DNA from: Mycteria americana
Taxonomy: Eukaryota > Chordata > Aves > Ciconiiformes > Ciconiidae
Assembly: GCF_035582795.1 (NCBI RefSeq)
Contig: NC_134373.1
Coordinates: 16,824,001-16,888,000 of the forward strand
Reading direction: 5' to 3'
Length of the DNA stretch: 64,000 nucleotides
The notes below the pieces were generated by a model. It saw only the letters and a list, made by a program, of their open reading frames with translations, was not told where the DNA came from and did not search any database. Both the position numbers and the translations under genes were made by a program. Positions 9,927-24,900 of the stretch are shown one piece after another. Positions within the stretch are counted from its first letter, which is position 1; each line of letters starts with the position of its first letter.

Positions 9927-12900
9927 CTGAAATACATAATTTTGGAATCTGTTGTCAGCAAATCTAAACCATAAAAGATGAACTAAAATAAAATGCATAT
10001 ATATGGTGTTTATGAATGATGGTATTTGCCATTGCTTTGTCATACCAAGTAATCAAGTGTTACTCATCAATCAAAAAAGTGGGTTTGCTTTTTCTTTTTA
10101 GGAGGCTAATACTCTCCTGCAAGGAGTAAGGACAGGGGGCTGCTTGTGAACTGTAACAGTCCACAGAATCCAGTATTTTTTAAAATGTGAAATAGTAATA
10201 AAACTTTCCTATTAAATTTGTTACATTTCTACACTTCCCTGTGAGAAATGATGGATGGAGAAAGTCTGCCTGTAGGTAAAGAAGTTAATAATCTCTTAAT
10301 TGCTTGTCAGAGAAGCTGCTTCCTTCATAGTTTTCTTTTTTACTTATGCACAATATTTTTAGCACTTATGTTGCAGTTTAAAATCTTAAACATTTTATTC
10401 TGGCATGAAACTATGTTGTAGACTATTAGTCATCATGTGTCAAGTGACATTAACTGTGGAGCACCATCCCACAAAAATGACCCATTTGATATCGCTAAAT
10501 TATATAAATAATTTGCAAACATGAGATGCCTTACAAAACACAGAAAGGGGTTTGTGGTGCTGAATAACAAGATGAAGAATATGCAGGAGATAAAATGGAG
10601 GAAAATGCAGAAGTATTTTGAAAAAAACACAAGTTACAGGAGGAATTGTTTCTTTAGAAAGGACAGATCATAATAATGTATTATTTATCCTTTAACCTGC
10701 ATTAATAGATCCAAAGATCCACCAACAGTGTGAATTCCTGACTTGAGAACAACTGAGAAATACTGAAAACCTACCTTCCATAATATAAATGAAAGAAGCA
10801 AAAACAAGGTAACACCAACTATTAAGCCTAGTCCAATAATGAGCACAGTAACACGGTATTTTGGCTTTTGGTGGTGCACTCCTTCCAAATAGACCTGGAA
10901 AGCAGAAAATAAGTTTAGTACTAACTGATTTCCCCCCCCCCAAGATACTAAAACTAATTACATTCTTAAGTAATTAACACTATACTCATTGCCTGTGTAT
11001 AGATATGTATAGAATCCACCATTTTAATTGCTGTTGGTTTTTCTACTTTAACAAGTTTATCACAAATTTATTAAGAGAATTCTTACATATGCAACTTGCT
11101 TGTCCTTGTGTAGTTCAATAACTTTTGCATTTTTTTCTGGTGAGGCTGTTGCTCTTACTTCAAACTTCAATGCTGATGCATCATCCTGATTAAAAAAACC
11201 AAAACGAACAACAACTCTCTTTAAAAAAACCCAAACCTTCAACACATTAATTCCTACCCAGCAAAAATCGTAACACAGCTGCTCACAGAAACAGAATCTC
11301 ACACAAACACACAATGGTGCCTTTTTCTGATCACAAAACAAATTAGTACCAGAAGCTGGAATGAAGCCCAGCTGGATTTTACTTAAGTCCACATCCATGC
11401 TGCTTTTCTTAGAGACGTACAATTATGAGTTGAAATTAAATCCCAATCCTACATAACCTAGCCAGAATAGGCAAAGCAATACATACTCTAAAATAAAGTG
11501 ATAAGCTAAAATACGTATTTTTCAGTGGTTTTCATTTTTCATAAATCACCTTGAGAGTTGGCATTGAAAACAATAGGTAACACCGAAAAGATTTGGATTT
11601 AATCATACTGTTTGCAAAAATATATTAATACCTAGAATTTATATGCAGACAATACTGCAAATATGCCTTAAAATATTCCCCTCAAGTATGAAAAATTCAT
11701 GTGTTACCATTTCTAGAAGTGAAGGAGTAGCCTCCAGATGCAACTGAACAGTTGCTTCTTTTCCACTTTCCATGTTTCCAAGCTTGCAATATATTTGTAA
11801 GCAAAGGCTGTCATTTTTCATGCAGTACTGTAGAAGGGAGGGAAAGATTAAAACTTAAGTTTATCAACTTTATCATCTTAGTATTAAAGACACTCAGGAA
11901 CAGAGTAAAACAAAAAGATCCATGTTTGTTCTTGAAAAGTCAGGGTGTAACTCCAGGTTGTCATCTATCACTGTCAATCCATAGGTGCTAAAGGAACAGT
12001 ACAGGGGACCAACCTAATTGTTAGAGAAGACAAGAGGTCATTTTTCTTAAAAACTCCAATTTTTTAAATACTGAACAATGACAATTGTCATAATTTGGTT
12101 ATACAGGGTTTTTTTTACACTTATTTCAAACTAGCTTTTATCGAGAATGATAAATGACAATGACTGTATGATATCCAGTATAAACAGTAGAATTGATTGA
12201 TCCTTACACTGGTACACTGACAGCTAGCACCATTTCACTCAACTTTGGAGAAGACAAAAAAGCAAGCCTGGACACGATTATATTCTTTGTCCAAGACTGC
12301 AATGCCTAAGTTCTGATTTGATATTCTAGTGCAGGCTGTCTCTCAATCATTGGTTGATGTTCCTTGAAACATGCTTACTTAAAAGTCCCAAATTAACTTA
12401 TTTAAAAATGTCCAGCTTCTTTTAAGATGAAAGTATTAAACAAAATTGTACTTTATCAAACACAAGTTGCAGGACATAGAGATTTCTAAGAGAACAAACC
12501 CTCAAAAATGTACCACTAGAATAGCAATTCTGGTTTGGACTACATAGTCAAGTATCTGATCTCCGGCAGGGTACAGCACGACGAGCTTGAACAGGCCAGG
12601 CATGTACAATATTCTTCCAGCCTCCCAAATATTTTTAGTAGGAACATTTTTGGCTTAGTAAGCCAAAAATGATTTCCATATATTTTGTAATTCTAAATGA
12701 CTTTCAGTCCCATTAACTTGTATAGTCTCCCTTGGAATTCACTTATTTGTAGCATTCATAACACTCTTCAGTAAGAAGTTCCACCATGAGTACTACTTCT
12801 GTTTTCTTTTAACCTGGTTTCTATTAGTTACATTTGATGGCACTTTTTTTATGTGGAAAAGGCAATGCATATTTGATCTGCATACTTCATGTAATTAAAA

Positions 12901-15900
12901 TGAAGACTGTTTTTCCCACACGCATCATTTTCGATTTGTTACTGACTTTCATCTGCCATTCTGTTTGCCCACTCATTCAGTTACATAACCCTTTGGCAGT
13001 TCTTCGTAGGTGACTGTCATCCACACCGACTTCAGTGACGTGTCATTAATCAACTTCCTCATCTCAGTTCTCACCTCTTTCACTAAAGTCACTTATGACT
13101 GTGCTGAACTTATCACAGGTCCCACCACAAATCCTTGGAAGACTGCTCTGATGACCTCATTACAGAAGATATACAGTTGTCTAAGGTTCATTCATACAGT
13201 CATTTATTTCTCACTGAAGCCAAAAGACAGACCTTACCATTTGTCTCTTAGCAGGCTTTGAAAAGAAAGTGACAACATCCTTTAATATGTTTTCATTTTT
13301 TTCTGCTGCACTACAGTTTCTGGGATATTTATTATAGAAGCACTGTCCAACTGTTGTCTGGAAATAAAAATAACATCATCACGGTTAGAATTTAAACATC
13401 AGATAATAATCAGAATACAGATTTCTGAAAGGCAAGAAGCTCAAAAGGAATGTAAATTTTACTTTCAGAATTCTAAAACACACGGGGCTGAAGATCATCC
13501 TATTCTTGTTCACTCTGCTTCACCATAGTGAACAAATTGAACACATAGTACCTACTTCTGCTGCTCTGCTTCTCTTTTTCATAGAATTCATATAGCTAAT
13601 AAAAATATATTAAGTAACCTGTGCTTACCTTGATATCCAATGTGTTGAATAATTTGAAGTCATTGGGTGGAAAAGCATTAGGTATCATTATCTCTAAGTT
13701 TGTATTTGGAGCCATGCTTGGTCCTGCATTGATAACCTTGTGGGGAAGAATGTTATACATTTAAAGCTTTAATTCACGGTAGCTATTCAAGTAACAAAAA
13801 TATATATATAAAAAGTATAAATACATAAGACTTCACAGAACGGGGTAGCACCTGCATTGTTACGCTGTCATGAAAGTGGATTCTGCTAGGAGTTGTAACA
13901 TTTTGCTTGATTCACTCTGTAGGCTTACTGAACCCTTCACTTCTCTGAACCCAATCAGTAAGTAGTGCTAATCTGCAATGACTACCCTGAGGTCATACAG
14001 GCTGCCTTCCGGGAGAATATGCCAAAGGAACTAGGAGAGATTAATGTCTAACTCCTGTTTTTAATCCATTGGAGACAAATCTGATACCTATAGATCCCCT
14101 TATAAGGAGCTCCGAGTTCCTTTTGCTTACCATAAGATAATTCCTTTAAAGTGTTTCTTAATGGAAGAAGTGGCAAGTCAGAACTGCTCCACCGCTTTCA
14201 ATCCTGCTTGCACTTAGTATTTTTTCTCTGACCATTCAGTGGAAGATTGTCCAGGCCAAAAAAAGTGTTCAAAGAGGGATTAACAGGCACTTCCCATCAC
14301 TAATGCACAAAAGTTGCCCACCGTGCCCTTCTACTCTTAAAAAGCTCCCTTATTGACTGTGCAGACTGTCATTAGATACACTGGAAATCTAAGCATTAAC
14401 CTTCAAAACAAGGATAATAGGGTTTACAAAGAAAATCTCTTACATGGAAAGTGAAGTTGATATTCTCCTTCATACACGTAACTGCTGAATCTTTCTCATT
14501 TGTTCCATAAACAAATGAAGCCGGTGATACAAATCTACAATGGTTTAGAAGTTGTTAATTAATAGAATTGCTATATATCATTAACATAACTTTCTGCTCC
14601 ATGCCATCTGCAGTAAGTTTGGTTCTAAGAAAATACCCGAGTTTGTGTTTAAGTAAATCTAGGAACACTGAGTAGAAGTCCTCTACCTTTGTACTCTTTC
14701 CTCTTAAAAAGGCAGATGAATCCAAAAAAGTCATAAATTGTCACCCAAAACTATTCTCCATGAATGCCCCACAACAAACCCAGAATATGGTCCCTGTTAA
14801 GCAAGGAATCTGAGGATCTGCTGTGCTCTTATTAAATACCTCTTTCTATAAAAAATATTCCAGTTCTTAAAAATATTAGTTCGAAGCACCACAGATATCA
14901 TTGGTCTCAACTCACAGTAGTGGAGACAAAATCTTAGAAGTGTATGGGTCAGACCCCAGGATAGCTGTGCCATCTCGATCCCAGGATTTTTGAGCTACAT
15001 CACGCTTCTGCTTAAAATCTTTGGGAATTTAGAATAGTAACAAGACAACAGTTCTATGGATGTGCAGGTATAGCAATAGCTGACTTACCCATGAGCATTT
15101 AACTCAATCTCATATTTTAGAGGTACAGCTAAAGTTAGCGTGTTATCCAGCAACATGTTCCCATCTTCATTTTTACTATAAAAACATAATGAGAGAAAAA
15201 TGAGTATCGAATGCATCATCATATACTATGCATTATTTCTATAAACAAATATTACACAGACCTTTTGGCTTATTAAATAAAAAAGATTTTATTGGTTACA
15301 ACATGTCAGGCAGTAAAAAAAAGGACATTTATACAGGCAGAAACCTGTTCATTATTCAAATATCTATTATCTGGGGTTTTTTTAGTTTCTCTTTCTCTAC
15401 AGAGTTGCAACTGACGTGCTTTCTTGCAATTGTGCTTTGCTAAGTCTTTCCAGTGTTCCCTATTCTGTTTTCCAAAGTTAGTAATATTTGTCATTGAGCA
15501 ATTTTTATTAGACTTTACCAGGTAGCATTAATGATGATGTTGAGGTCATCTTCTGCTCTGGTAAACGAGCTTGCATCCAAGAGGAAACTAAAGTCCAGCT
15601 GCAGAAAAAATAAAATTTTCTTTATACCAAATGATAGTGTGTCTTAACACAGTTTAAATAAAAATGTGTTATTAAAATAATTTAGAATTTCCCGCTCTAA
15701 AAAAATTCAGAACTAAGAAAATACTTGCTTTTTGTGTTTTCTACTCCCTTTCTATTAACCTAACACATTTGTTCATAGCCTTAGCCAGCTCACTTGTCTA
15801 GGAAGCCAAGCACAATCAGTTGATGCGTAATACAAACAATGTTGTCCCTTAATGAATTATTTCAGAGAGCGTTTACACAACTGATTTTAAAAGTAACAGA

Positions 15901-18900
15901 GCGATTCAGATACCAACATGATAAAAGACATTAGATGGGAATGAAGGAGAGATTCTGACAAAACAAGTTCCCCTCCCAAAAATCCTCATAACATATTTAG
16001 AGTGTTTTTAAAGCTAGGAACTTCATACCTAGCTTACCTTTGATTTTTGATCTACATACAAATAACCAACGCTGCACTCAAGTTTCACTGCATTAATTTC
16101 TTTATCTAATACTTCACAATGTATCTGCTTTTCTTCCTAAAATAAAGGACAAATTATTAATGATTAAAATAAAACTGCTTTTTTTTCGGGCATTTCAAAT
16201 TACATGCACACACATTACATGAAATTGGGTGATTTATATTTCCCTGAACTAGGTGTTTGTTATTTCACTGATGCAAATATACAGAACATTCATATTATTC
16301 ATGACTACTTTAACGTATCCATATATTGATTACTACATCCTGTTACTTCATCTTCTGTTTGCTAATAGCGAAGCTAAGGCGTATGCATCAGATCCAGACC
16401 CACTCAAGTTTAAAGCCAACCTCTGAAAGGTGTCAGGGGGATTCTACACAGAGAGCAGTTATTTTAAAAAGGCAGAAAGAACAAGTAGATTTGTGACTTC
16501 TTCATAAGACTATGTACCTGTGAAAAAGAGCAGATTCAATGAGATCTTTGTGATGACTGAAAACATGATCATCAGACAAAAAGTAGCAGTAACATCCTGA
16601 AATACATTTGGAAACCAATCTTTTTTTTTAGTTGTTACCATCACATCCTGTTACTGAAATGATTTAAGTCACCTGTTTTGATTAAATTGCACGTGGTTTA
16701 GGTGGCTAGAAGTCTGAGAACTTAAAAACTGGAGTTTTGTCAGATTTTTTGGGAGGGGGGATGTAGGTTCTGAGTATCTAAAGAAAATAAACAATCCATT
16801 AACATAATTTGAAAAATATCTGCCTGAAAAAGAAAAATATCAAAGGATTACTGTTTGACAGATTTTTTTTTGTTCTTACCAATTCTAGAACTCGGATGAA
16901 ATAAAGACCTTTAGGGATTTGAATGTGGAGGACAGTTTCATATGCATCATCTCCAGCATTAAGCAGAGAAATGTTCAGCAATAAAGTCTTCATACTTCCA
17001 ACAGCAAGATATGTTTTCTTATCATAAGGCCTATAAAAATAATTATCATAATATAAGTGAAAAGTAATTCTATATACAGCTTGCATGCAAAAATTTTCCA
17101 CCACTACACTTTTAATTTCATTTGGTTCTGACAAAGCTGAGCTGGAGATCATTAGGAAAGTTTTTACTCAGTCCTGTAACTGAAGGTACTACACCAGTTA
17201 CATGATGGTCAGCTCCAGTATTGTACTTTTTAAGGCCTGAGGTTATTAATGCAAAGGCAAGAAAATTGTTATCAGACCAGTCGTGCTTCTGGCTTTTACA
17301 AGATAGTTCCTTTCCTTCACAGACGAGAATAGCAATGTGCTACTGCTACCGTATTTTCCGACGTTACTTCAAAATTCACTCTGTACTCAAAGTATAGGAT
17401 TGAGTTAATATGAAACAGGTCACAAAGAGGGCAAGTGAACACGCCTATCTTATGATCTATGTAATGTTCTATAATCATGTTACAAGTACAGACACCCTAT
17501 GGGGGGCTAAAAGTAAACTTCAGCTTGACATTGAAGTTTAATTAAGACTTGTAGAAAGGCTGCCTAGAAATAGACATTTATCAGATATTCTGGCTTGAAA
17601 CCAAAGCATTAGTCACTGAACACCTTTGGGAAAGAAGCTGGCACTTCGAAAAGCAACAGAAGGTAAAAGCACTGCATAAGCAGATAGGTTCCAAGACGAA
17701 AGCGAATTAAAGAAAAACACAATGTTAACATTTCAGTAGCTTGATTAACTTCAGGTTAAATTTTAAAGTTGTTTTACTAGTTATATGCTTACTGTTCAGT
17801 CCTCTTATATGCATTAAAGCCAAGCTCATTAACAAGATGCTGTCACAAAGATGCCTCCCAGCTTAACACGCAAGTACACAAAAGCACCAGGTGCACATCT
17901 GGGACTACAACAAAGCTGAACTAGAGCTTTTCCCTGGTAATCATATTTCATTCTTCATTAAAAAATGCATGATGCAGTCTAGAAATTTACAGAGCAGGCC
18001 AAAATCTAAGCAATTTAAACAAAACATGATAGTGTACACATGAAGACTCAAAACTCAGTAAGTAAAGCATTACATTGACACCCCTATTTCATTTCATTCT
18101 TTTAAGACTAAAAGTGTTTGCTTTGCTGTTCAAGGATAATGAATGCATTCTGTCTAGACAAAATAAATTAACGCTTCACAGCCAACTAGTTTTTAATCTA
18201 GGAGCACAATGTAATTTAAGGTGATACTTCACACTTTATCAAGATATTTAGCCTATTTATTTACACTGAAAATCTGCTACTGGTACCTAATGCCAAATAG
18301 GTATGTTGTAATCTGTTTTCCTTTCTTAGAGCTTTGAAGTACAAAACTGCATTGCTAATGTCACGAATGGAAATGCTGCACAATCCTTCTTCCTGAAAAG
18401 TTTATGATCGTTCAAATAAAATAACCTTCAAGCCTATGAAAATGAAAGGGCTTAAAACTCATGCTACAGGCCACGTGTTAATGTAGGCAGAAAGATACTA
18501 CTCTTATTCTGAAATCTATGAAGATGAAAAAGCTTGTGCTCAGGATCACAGAGGTGTGATTAATCAGCATTTTGTGATTGTCGTCATCTTTTGGTGTCAT
18601 TTTAGGTTGTTCAACCTAGTATCTCGATTATAGTAGAATCAACTTTAAAAGTGATAAATTACACAAGAAAATCCAGGTCACACACAAAATACCTAACTAG
18701 CTGAGGTTCACAACAGGTACAATTTCTCTTTGTGCTTTGAAGTATAATATTCAATAAAGAAAAAGGTTGTGATGATAAAATATGACTTAAATCATTAAAA
18801 TCCATTCTGAATAGAAACAATGGTACATGGCTTAAAACTTTCCACAGATGATGCTAAATAGAAGTATATCTCAAAGTATTGCTTGGTGTAATACAGATTC

Positions 18901-21900
18901 TGCAAGACAATAATTGTATTTAAATACTTTGAAAGTGCATTAATTATCTTCCATAATAACAGGATTTAAACATGATACCGAATTGGAAGGAATGGGAAAA
19001 ACTGAAACATACTAAAGGGTATATAAAAAAATTAGGGATATAAAGGAAAAAGATCACAAAACAAAATTAATTTTGGAAAATGCAGTCTAATTCATGTAGG
19101 GAAAAGAAGTCTAAACCTCACATAATACTCAACCATCTGGTGTCTCAATCAGCAGTATAAAACTGAAGATCTAATATTCTTAAGTAAATGAGGAAAGAGA
19201 GCCACTTAATTGAAATAATATAACAATTCTTCGTACAAAACTGAAGTATCTTCTTTGTACAGTGCAAGTACAGTATCTTCATAAAAGCAGCAGAAATAAT
19301 TGATGGCTTTTCAATTTAACAGTAGTTATGATATCTACATACTGAGTATGCATTGTGCACTGTAGCTTAGCTCAGTTATATATGAAGTGTAGAATACAAG
19401 TTTACCTTTTTGTGAAGAAGATATATTTCATGAGCTGTAAAGTCTTCTAATTACGCAAGAACAGTTCTTCAATTATATACATTTCTGTTACATTTCCTGG
19501 AATATTTACAATTTAAAAATATTCTTCAACTAAACACAGCTTTACTCCTCATATTTTCTCAGGGAGTCCATAGTCTACTTTTGCAAATTAATGTTCCTTA
19601 CATAGAAAAGATTAAGGAATAACTTTGATAAAATCTTATTGAACCTCTTTCAAAAAAATGAAAGCCACATTACACTTACTTTGGAAAAGCAACTTTTCCA
19701 GAAACTCTCAAGTCAGCAGAACAATTTTCTTGGGAGCAAAATCTTGCAAAAACAAACTATAAAAGACAAATAAAAAAAAGCACCCTTTAGTGTATTATGC
19801 GTATTATAGTGAGTAAAAGTATTTCCAAAGAAAGAAACCTATCACCTTGTTACCAAGTATCTGGAATTGGCTAATAGCTCTTGTCCCTAAAAGCAATTCA
19901 ATCAGGCTATGATTTGCCATTCTCCAACCACATTCTGCACACCCAGAATAACAACAGAGAGGCTTTCCAGACTCAGTCTCTCACAGTTAAACCAGTGGGT
20001 GTATGTTCAGCTGATTTTTTAAAAGTAGTACATAAAAAGGGCAGAGTGTTTTAGAGGATCCAGAACTGAAGTCTCTGCAGTCCCTCCTACGATACAGCAC
20101 ATTAACTTTTACAAGAGAGTTTCATTACACAATCTATACTTATCATACTGTTAGTAAGGTTTGATGAGACCAGAGACACCATGAGTTGCCTATGTCCGTG
20201 CCTTGGTTATCAGTGTGCTGTAGAGCACATTTATGTCATTATATTCAATGCCCTCTTTCTCTCTAACTCTGGTTTCTAAAACAAAATTTTGAATGAAGAT
20301 GAAAAGGAAAAGCATGCCATTTAAAAGGAGCTTTTATATATCTCAGAGTTCTGATAGACAACTGTATCTGAATTACATGAAGCTTACTGTTTGTGAAAAG
20401 TCGTAATATGTTTATGACCATTTGGTAGTTAAAAATTCAGAGCATCCTGACTTTTGCTTAAGTCAGAGTAAAAGTCTGTTAACTCTTTATAAGTTTTCTT
20501 TGGGAAAAGAAAGTTAATTTCATACTCATTTAAGGATACAGAATACACTCTTTTTTTCCCCCCGCAGACTTTGTGTTTGAAAACCTGCAATACCTTCACA
20601 GAACTAATATTTCAGCAACATCATTGAAACAATTCAAGATTAATACTAACACGATATTGTGTATTTAACACAGAATTAATTTTAAAGAACAATTTTATAC
20701 TAGAAAGTGACTCATCCTGTGTAGCTGAAAAATAATTAATATTTCAAACTGTGAATGTCATACCTGTGTGTTCTGAGGCATAATATTATATATTCGTGCA
20801 AGTTCTCTGCACATACCTCTTTTTTTTTTTAAATCATAATACAAATTGTATACCAGTTCTGCAAAGGTTTTTGTTTGTTTTTTGTTTTTTGTTTGTTTTT
20901 GGTTTTTTTTTTTTTTTAAGCAAAAAATTAGGCATTTCTTAGCATGCTGGTTTATTAATTCAGATCAAGGGACTAGGTGCTGGTCTGGAAAATGCATTCC
21001 TTCACATGCTATGCATGTGTGAAGCTTTTTTAAACTGAAGATTAAAATGTGAATATTTACTTACTGCATTTGAAAAAAGAGAACTCATACACTAACCTTG
21101 CTTTTTATAACATCTTTTTCTTTCCTCTGTTGAAGAACGGGTTGAAGTGGTAAAAATTCTTGAGCATTTCTTTTCTGTAGAATATGATGCCCCAGATGAT
21201 AACTTGCTTCAACATGTACAGGAGTCAAGATATCCCTTACATCTTTCTATGAAAATTGGAAACCTAATGAGTTAATCATATAAGACAAGACATGTATGCT
21301 TATGTTTTAAAGATTATAAGGTTCCCTAGAACTAACTTAAACAGGAACACTTATTTTTTACATGTAAAATAATTTCACATGCCATATGGCTCGTTTACTT
21401 TTCCAGATATCTTTGTCGCTGAAAGAGGTAATCAGAAATGCAGAAAAGCATAATACATTCAATGACAGCATCAGGCATTTCAGAATGGAAGATTCTTTTA
21501 ATAAAAGAAGTCTTATTGAATAGTGAATCTACTTCTGTCAATAATATTGCCTTACACACCTGTGAAATGCTGTACTGCCCAAAGAGAAAAATAGGCAAAA
21601 GTTGGCTAAAATGGAGAAAGTTAACCAGTGGGATAATGCCAGACAAAACCCATGGATATTTCTGTATGAAATCAGAAGGAGTTCTCCCACAGTACCGCTA
21701 AATCAGGTCATGACTGCATTTTATTTTTTTGCCTCTTTATTTCCTATTCTGTATTAAAAAGATTAAACTCCTCAATAAATGACCATTTTGTACATGAAGC
21801 CTTGACTGTGTAGGAATGTTGCAGATCAGAGCCCAAACTACCTACTTGTGAAAACTGAACAGCTTGAAGCACCGAGTACTAACAATAGCAAACCTGATTA

Positions 21901-24900
21901 AATTATTCCCTAAGTGGAGGAGATAGACAGACACTGATTGTCCCTCCACATGGCCACTACTTTAATTCTTATCTGCAAGCTTGCTTTGGCCAAATCACAT
22001 ATTATCTAATTCATAATAATTTTCCACAAGGTCTTCTCTGCATCTGCTTTATATTACTTCCATTATCCTAATTAGCTATTAATTAGTCTTTACTCAAAAT
22101 TCATAAAATGTACATCGTCTCTTGCAAGGACTGTACTTGACAGACATTCACACTTACTTCACTTTAGGAGCTTCATACAAGTACAGAAACCTCAGTGGGT
22201 GGAAGGAGATGCTTATAATGCTATTAATTAAGAATTAAAAAGAAAATTGAATTATATGGAGGAAAAAATACTAATGATAGACTATAGGAAGTGATGAGCC
22301 AAATCGTATCCTTCCTCCTACACATAGCTGCCGATGCTGGTACAGCAATCTGTACAAGGTCAGCTGTCAGTCAGATCTCTCTTAGCTTACAAAACTCTTA
22401 TAGGTAAGTGGCAATTTGCCATTGCTCCTGTAAGTAACATTCACTTAGGTGCAACTACCAGTTGAGATGCATCTGGGCAATTTTCCAGTAGATAACATAA
22501 ACCTTCCTTTTTACCCTGAAGCTTTATCATGAAGAATTGGCTTCTAATGGTGTCATAAACAAAAAATAAGTAAAAGGAAGGAAGAAGAAAAATACATGGA
22601 AGACTTTTTCCCTGCAGGTTTTTTTGTAGCTGTAGAAAATTAAGTCTATTTCCCAGTCTCCGTGCAGGATCAACTGCACCAGTCATCCTAATAGATGTTT
22701 GTTTCAAAAGGCCACAGAATTGCTACCTTGAGGATTTTAAAGAAAAGTCTAGGCAAACTAGTCCATTATTTTATTACCCTTGTTTCCCCTTACATCTAAA
22801 TATTCCCTGTCCTTAGTATTTCTTCGAAGAATTATTTTTGCCCTTAGATAAGGTCTTACAGGAGATAAGTCTATTTTTTCTGAGTTTAATAAAACATGGT
22901 TCCTCTGTGTCCACTATTTTTTATTGTTTGATTGTGGTTTAGGACTTCAAGTTCCTCCCATTTATTGTCCAAAATTTTTGTTGGAGTAGGCAAGCTTCTA
23001 AGATGTTTGATAGACTGAATAACTTTTATTCTTTCTTGTCCAGTGAATGGCCTTAAAAATATTATATTCTTGTCCTGACTACAGTTGTTTTTACTTTCAA
23101 GACAGGTCCCTCGTTAATCCTTCAGAGGAATACATCAAGCATGAATATGACAGTTCATTTCCTCCAGGGCAACGGTGACTTTGAGACTACTATTGCAGTT
23201 CGGATCTTACTGACTAGATTCTTACTAACTTATTTCCAAGTCAGTACCGTCCTCAGTTTCAAAGGATGGTTGCTGTTGGATCAAACACTACTTTGGAGAA
23301 ACCAAGAGCCAGCTTCCTCCTGCTGAGTAGCTGGTACCATCTCTATTATTGGTGTTGGTACAGGCCTCCCTGGCTAGCTGACACCTTGCAGGTCTCCAAC
23401 AGCCTCCTGCTGAACACCCACTTGCCCCGACAGCACTTCTACCTCTGTGGCTTCTCCTCTGAAGCACTTCTACCAGCAGTTTCCTTCTACAACAAAGTTG
23501 CCTCTGCACCTTCACAGACAGAGAACTGTAACCACGTTCACTACTAATCTGGTCCAGGATTCAGGTTGACAGGTCCAGGAGAAAGACATATCTGTGCAGG
23601 CTTCACTTTTGTGAGCAGAGTAGAGAGATCACTTTGTCAGCACAGTGCACGTTCTTCATCAGCTCTAAATTCATTCATGAAACTGCTGCGAGTGCTCTTC
23701 CTACCCCATTTCCACCTCTTGATTCTCCGAGTATTTCCCTTGTTAAGTGCTGCATCCCTTGCAGGGAAAAATCAAACAATCCCAAGCAAGCGTTCTTCTT
23801 CACACCCTGCTAGCCTTTGGCTCCTTGCAACAAATTCACAAAACGGACCACACTATAAACCTTGAACTACAGGCTCTCCCCTAGCAATTATCTTCATTTC
23901 ACTTCCTATGGATCAGGAATGGGTTCTTTTCTTATCAGGTGAGTCTACCTCATCTACTCACAGTAAAAAGGGGAGCAAGACCATACATGTGTTCTTTGAA
24001 CTAGTTACAAATAACAAAAGATAATAAACATTTTCTCTGTGTAATTACAAGCTTAAAGATTTTGCATTAAGGGGTACATAGGAAAGTTCCATCAGAAATG
24101 TTCAGCAGAAAATGTATGTTATACCGTATCTTGGTTGCTCCAAACTGGCCTCAATCTATGATCTGTCATCCATAAAAAAAGGTGAAAAAATGCTCACTTC
24201 ATCACTGTGGTTGTTATTATTATGCACATTCTCACCCATATAAGAGATGGCAGACCCACTGACTTCCCCACAGAAAGCTGAGAAAGCATCAGGTTTAAAA
24301 TATATTAACTATGGAAGTTATGAACACAAATATTTTGCTTCCAAAATGATGTGATGCAATTGTAAACAAAATCAGTTCTTTTGCAGCAGGTGTGCTTTTC
24401 AAAGGAGAACAAAGGATTTACAGGGCAATACATATTGAAAATTACATTACCCTCATAAATGCTGGATGATCTTTGCAGGCAATATTCTTGCTGTAAATCT
24501 TTACTTTTCCTGAAATTGTATCAGATGTTCCATTGGAGGAAAAATAAAATCTTGCTTGTGTATCCACTTTTCTGTTCACGTCAACACTCAGATTATAAAG
24601 CAGTACTGCAAAATAAAGTCCAGGGAAAATAAAAGTTATAAGAACTTTAAGTGTTATAATTTTTCATGAATTTATGATAGAAATTACATCTTCTGACTCA
24701 CTTCCTTCAGTATGTTCCATAATATCCATTTTGAAATGCTCTGCTTAAAAATTCTCTGACATAAATCCATACCTAACAAAAGCTTCTAGCCCTCTGAAAA
24801 TTGATTGCATCATGACTGATCCCTGATACATGGTTTTACATCAGGGATAGTTTTGTCAAGTTACATTTATAGCTTTCTATCAGAATCTATTTAAAGAAAA

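Larger units (their letters stand above)
9927..16879 (-). other. ITGA4 introns 18-27 (short-intron 3' half)
   Basis: The coding exons listed between these limits are separated by introns of roughly 0.2-1.4 kb. The non-exonic sequence is AT-rich. I recognise no RNA gene or mobile element in it. A C10 run is at about 10931-10941, near the branch region of intron 26. Confidence 0.65.
17031..24450 (-). other. ITGA4 introns 15-17
   Basis: Introns of 2.65, 1.34 and 3.2 kb surround exons 16 and 17. Mostly AT-rich unique sequence. A TTTG-rich low-complexity tract lies at 20865-20918, and a slightly GC-richer patch with frames open on both strands lies at 23260-23870. No gene is recognised. Confidence 0.6.
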
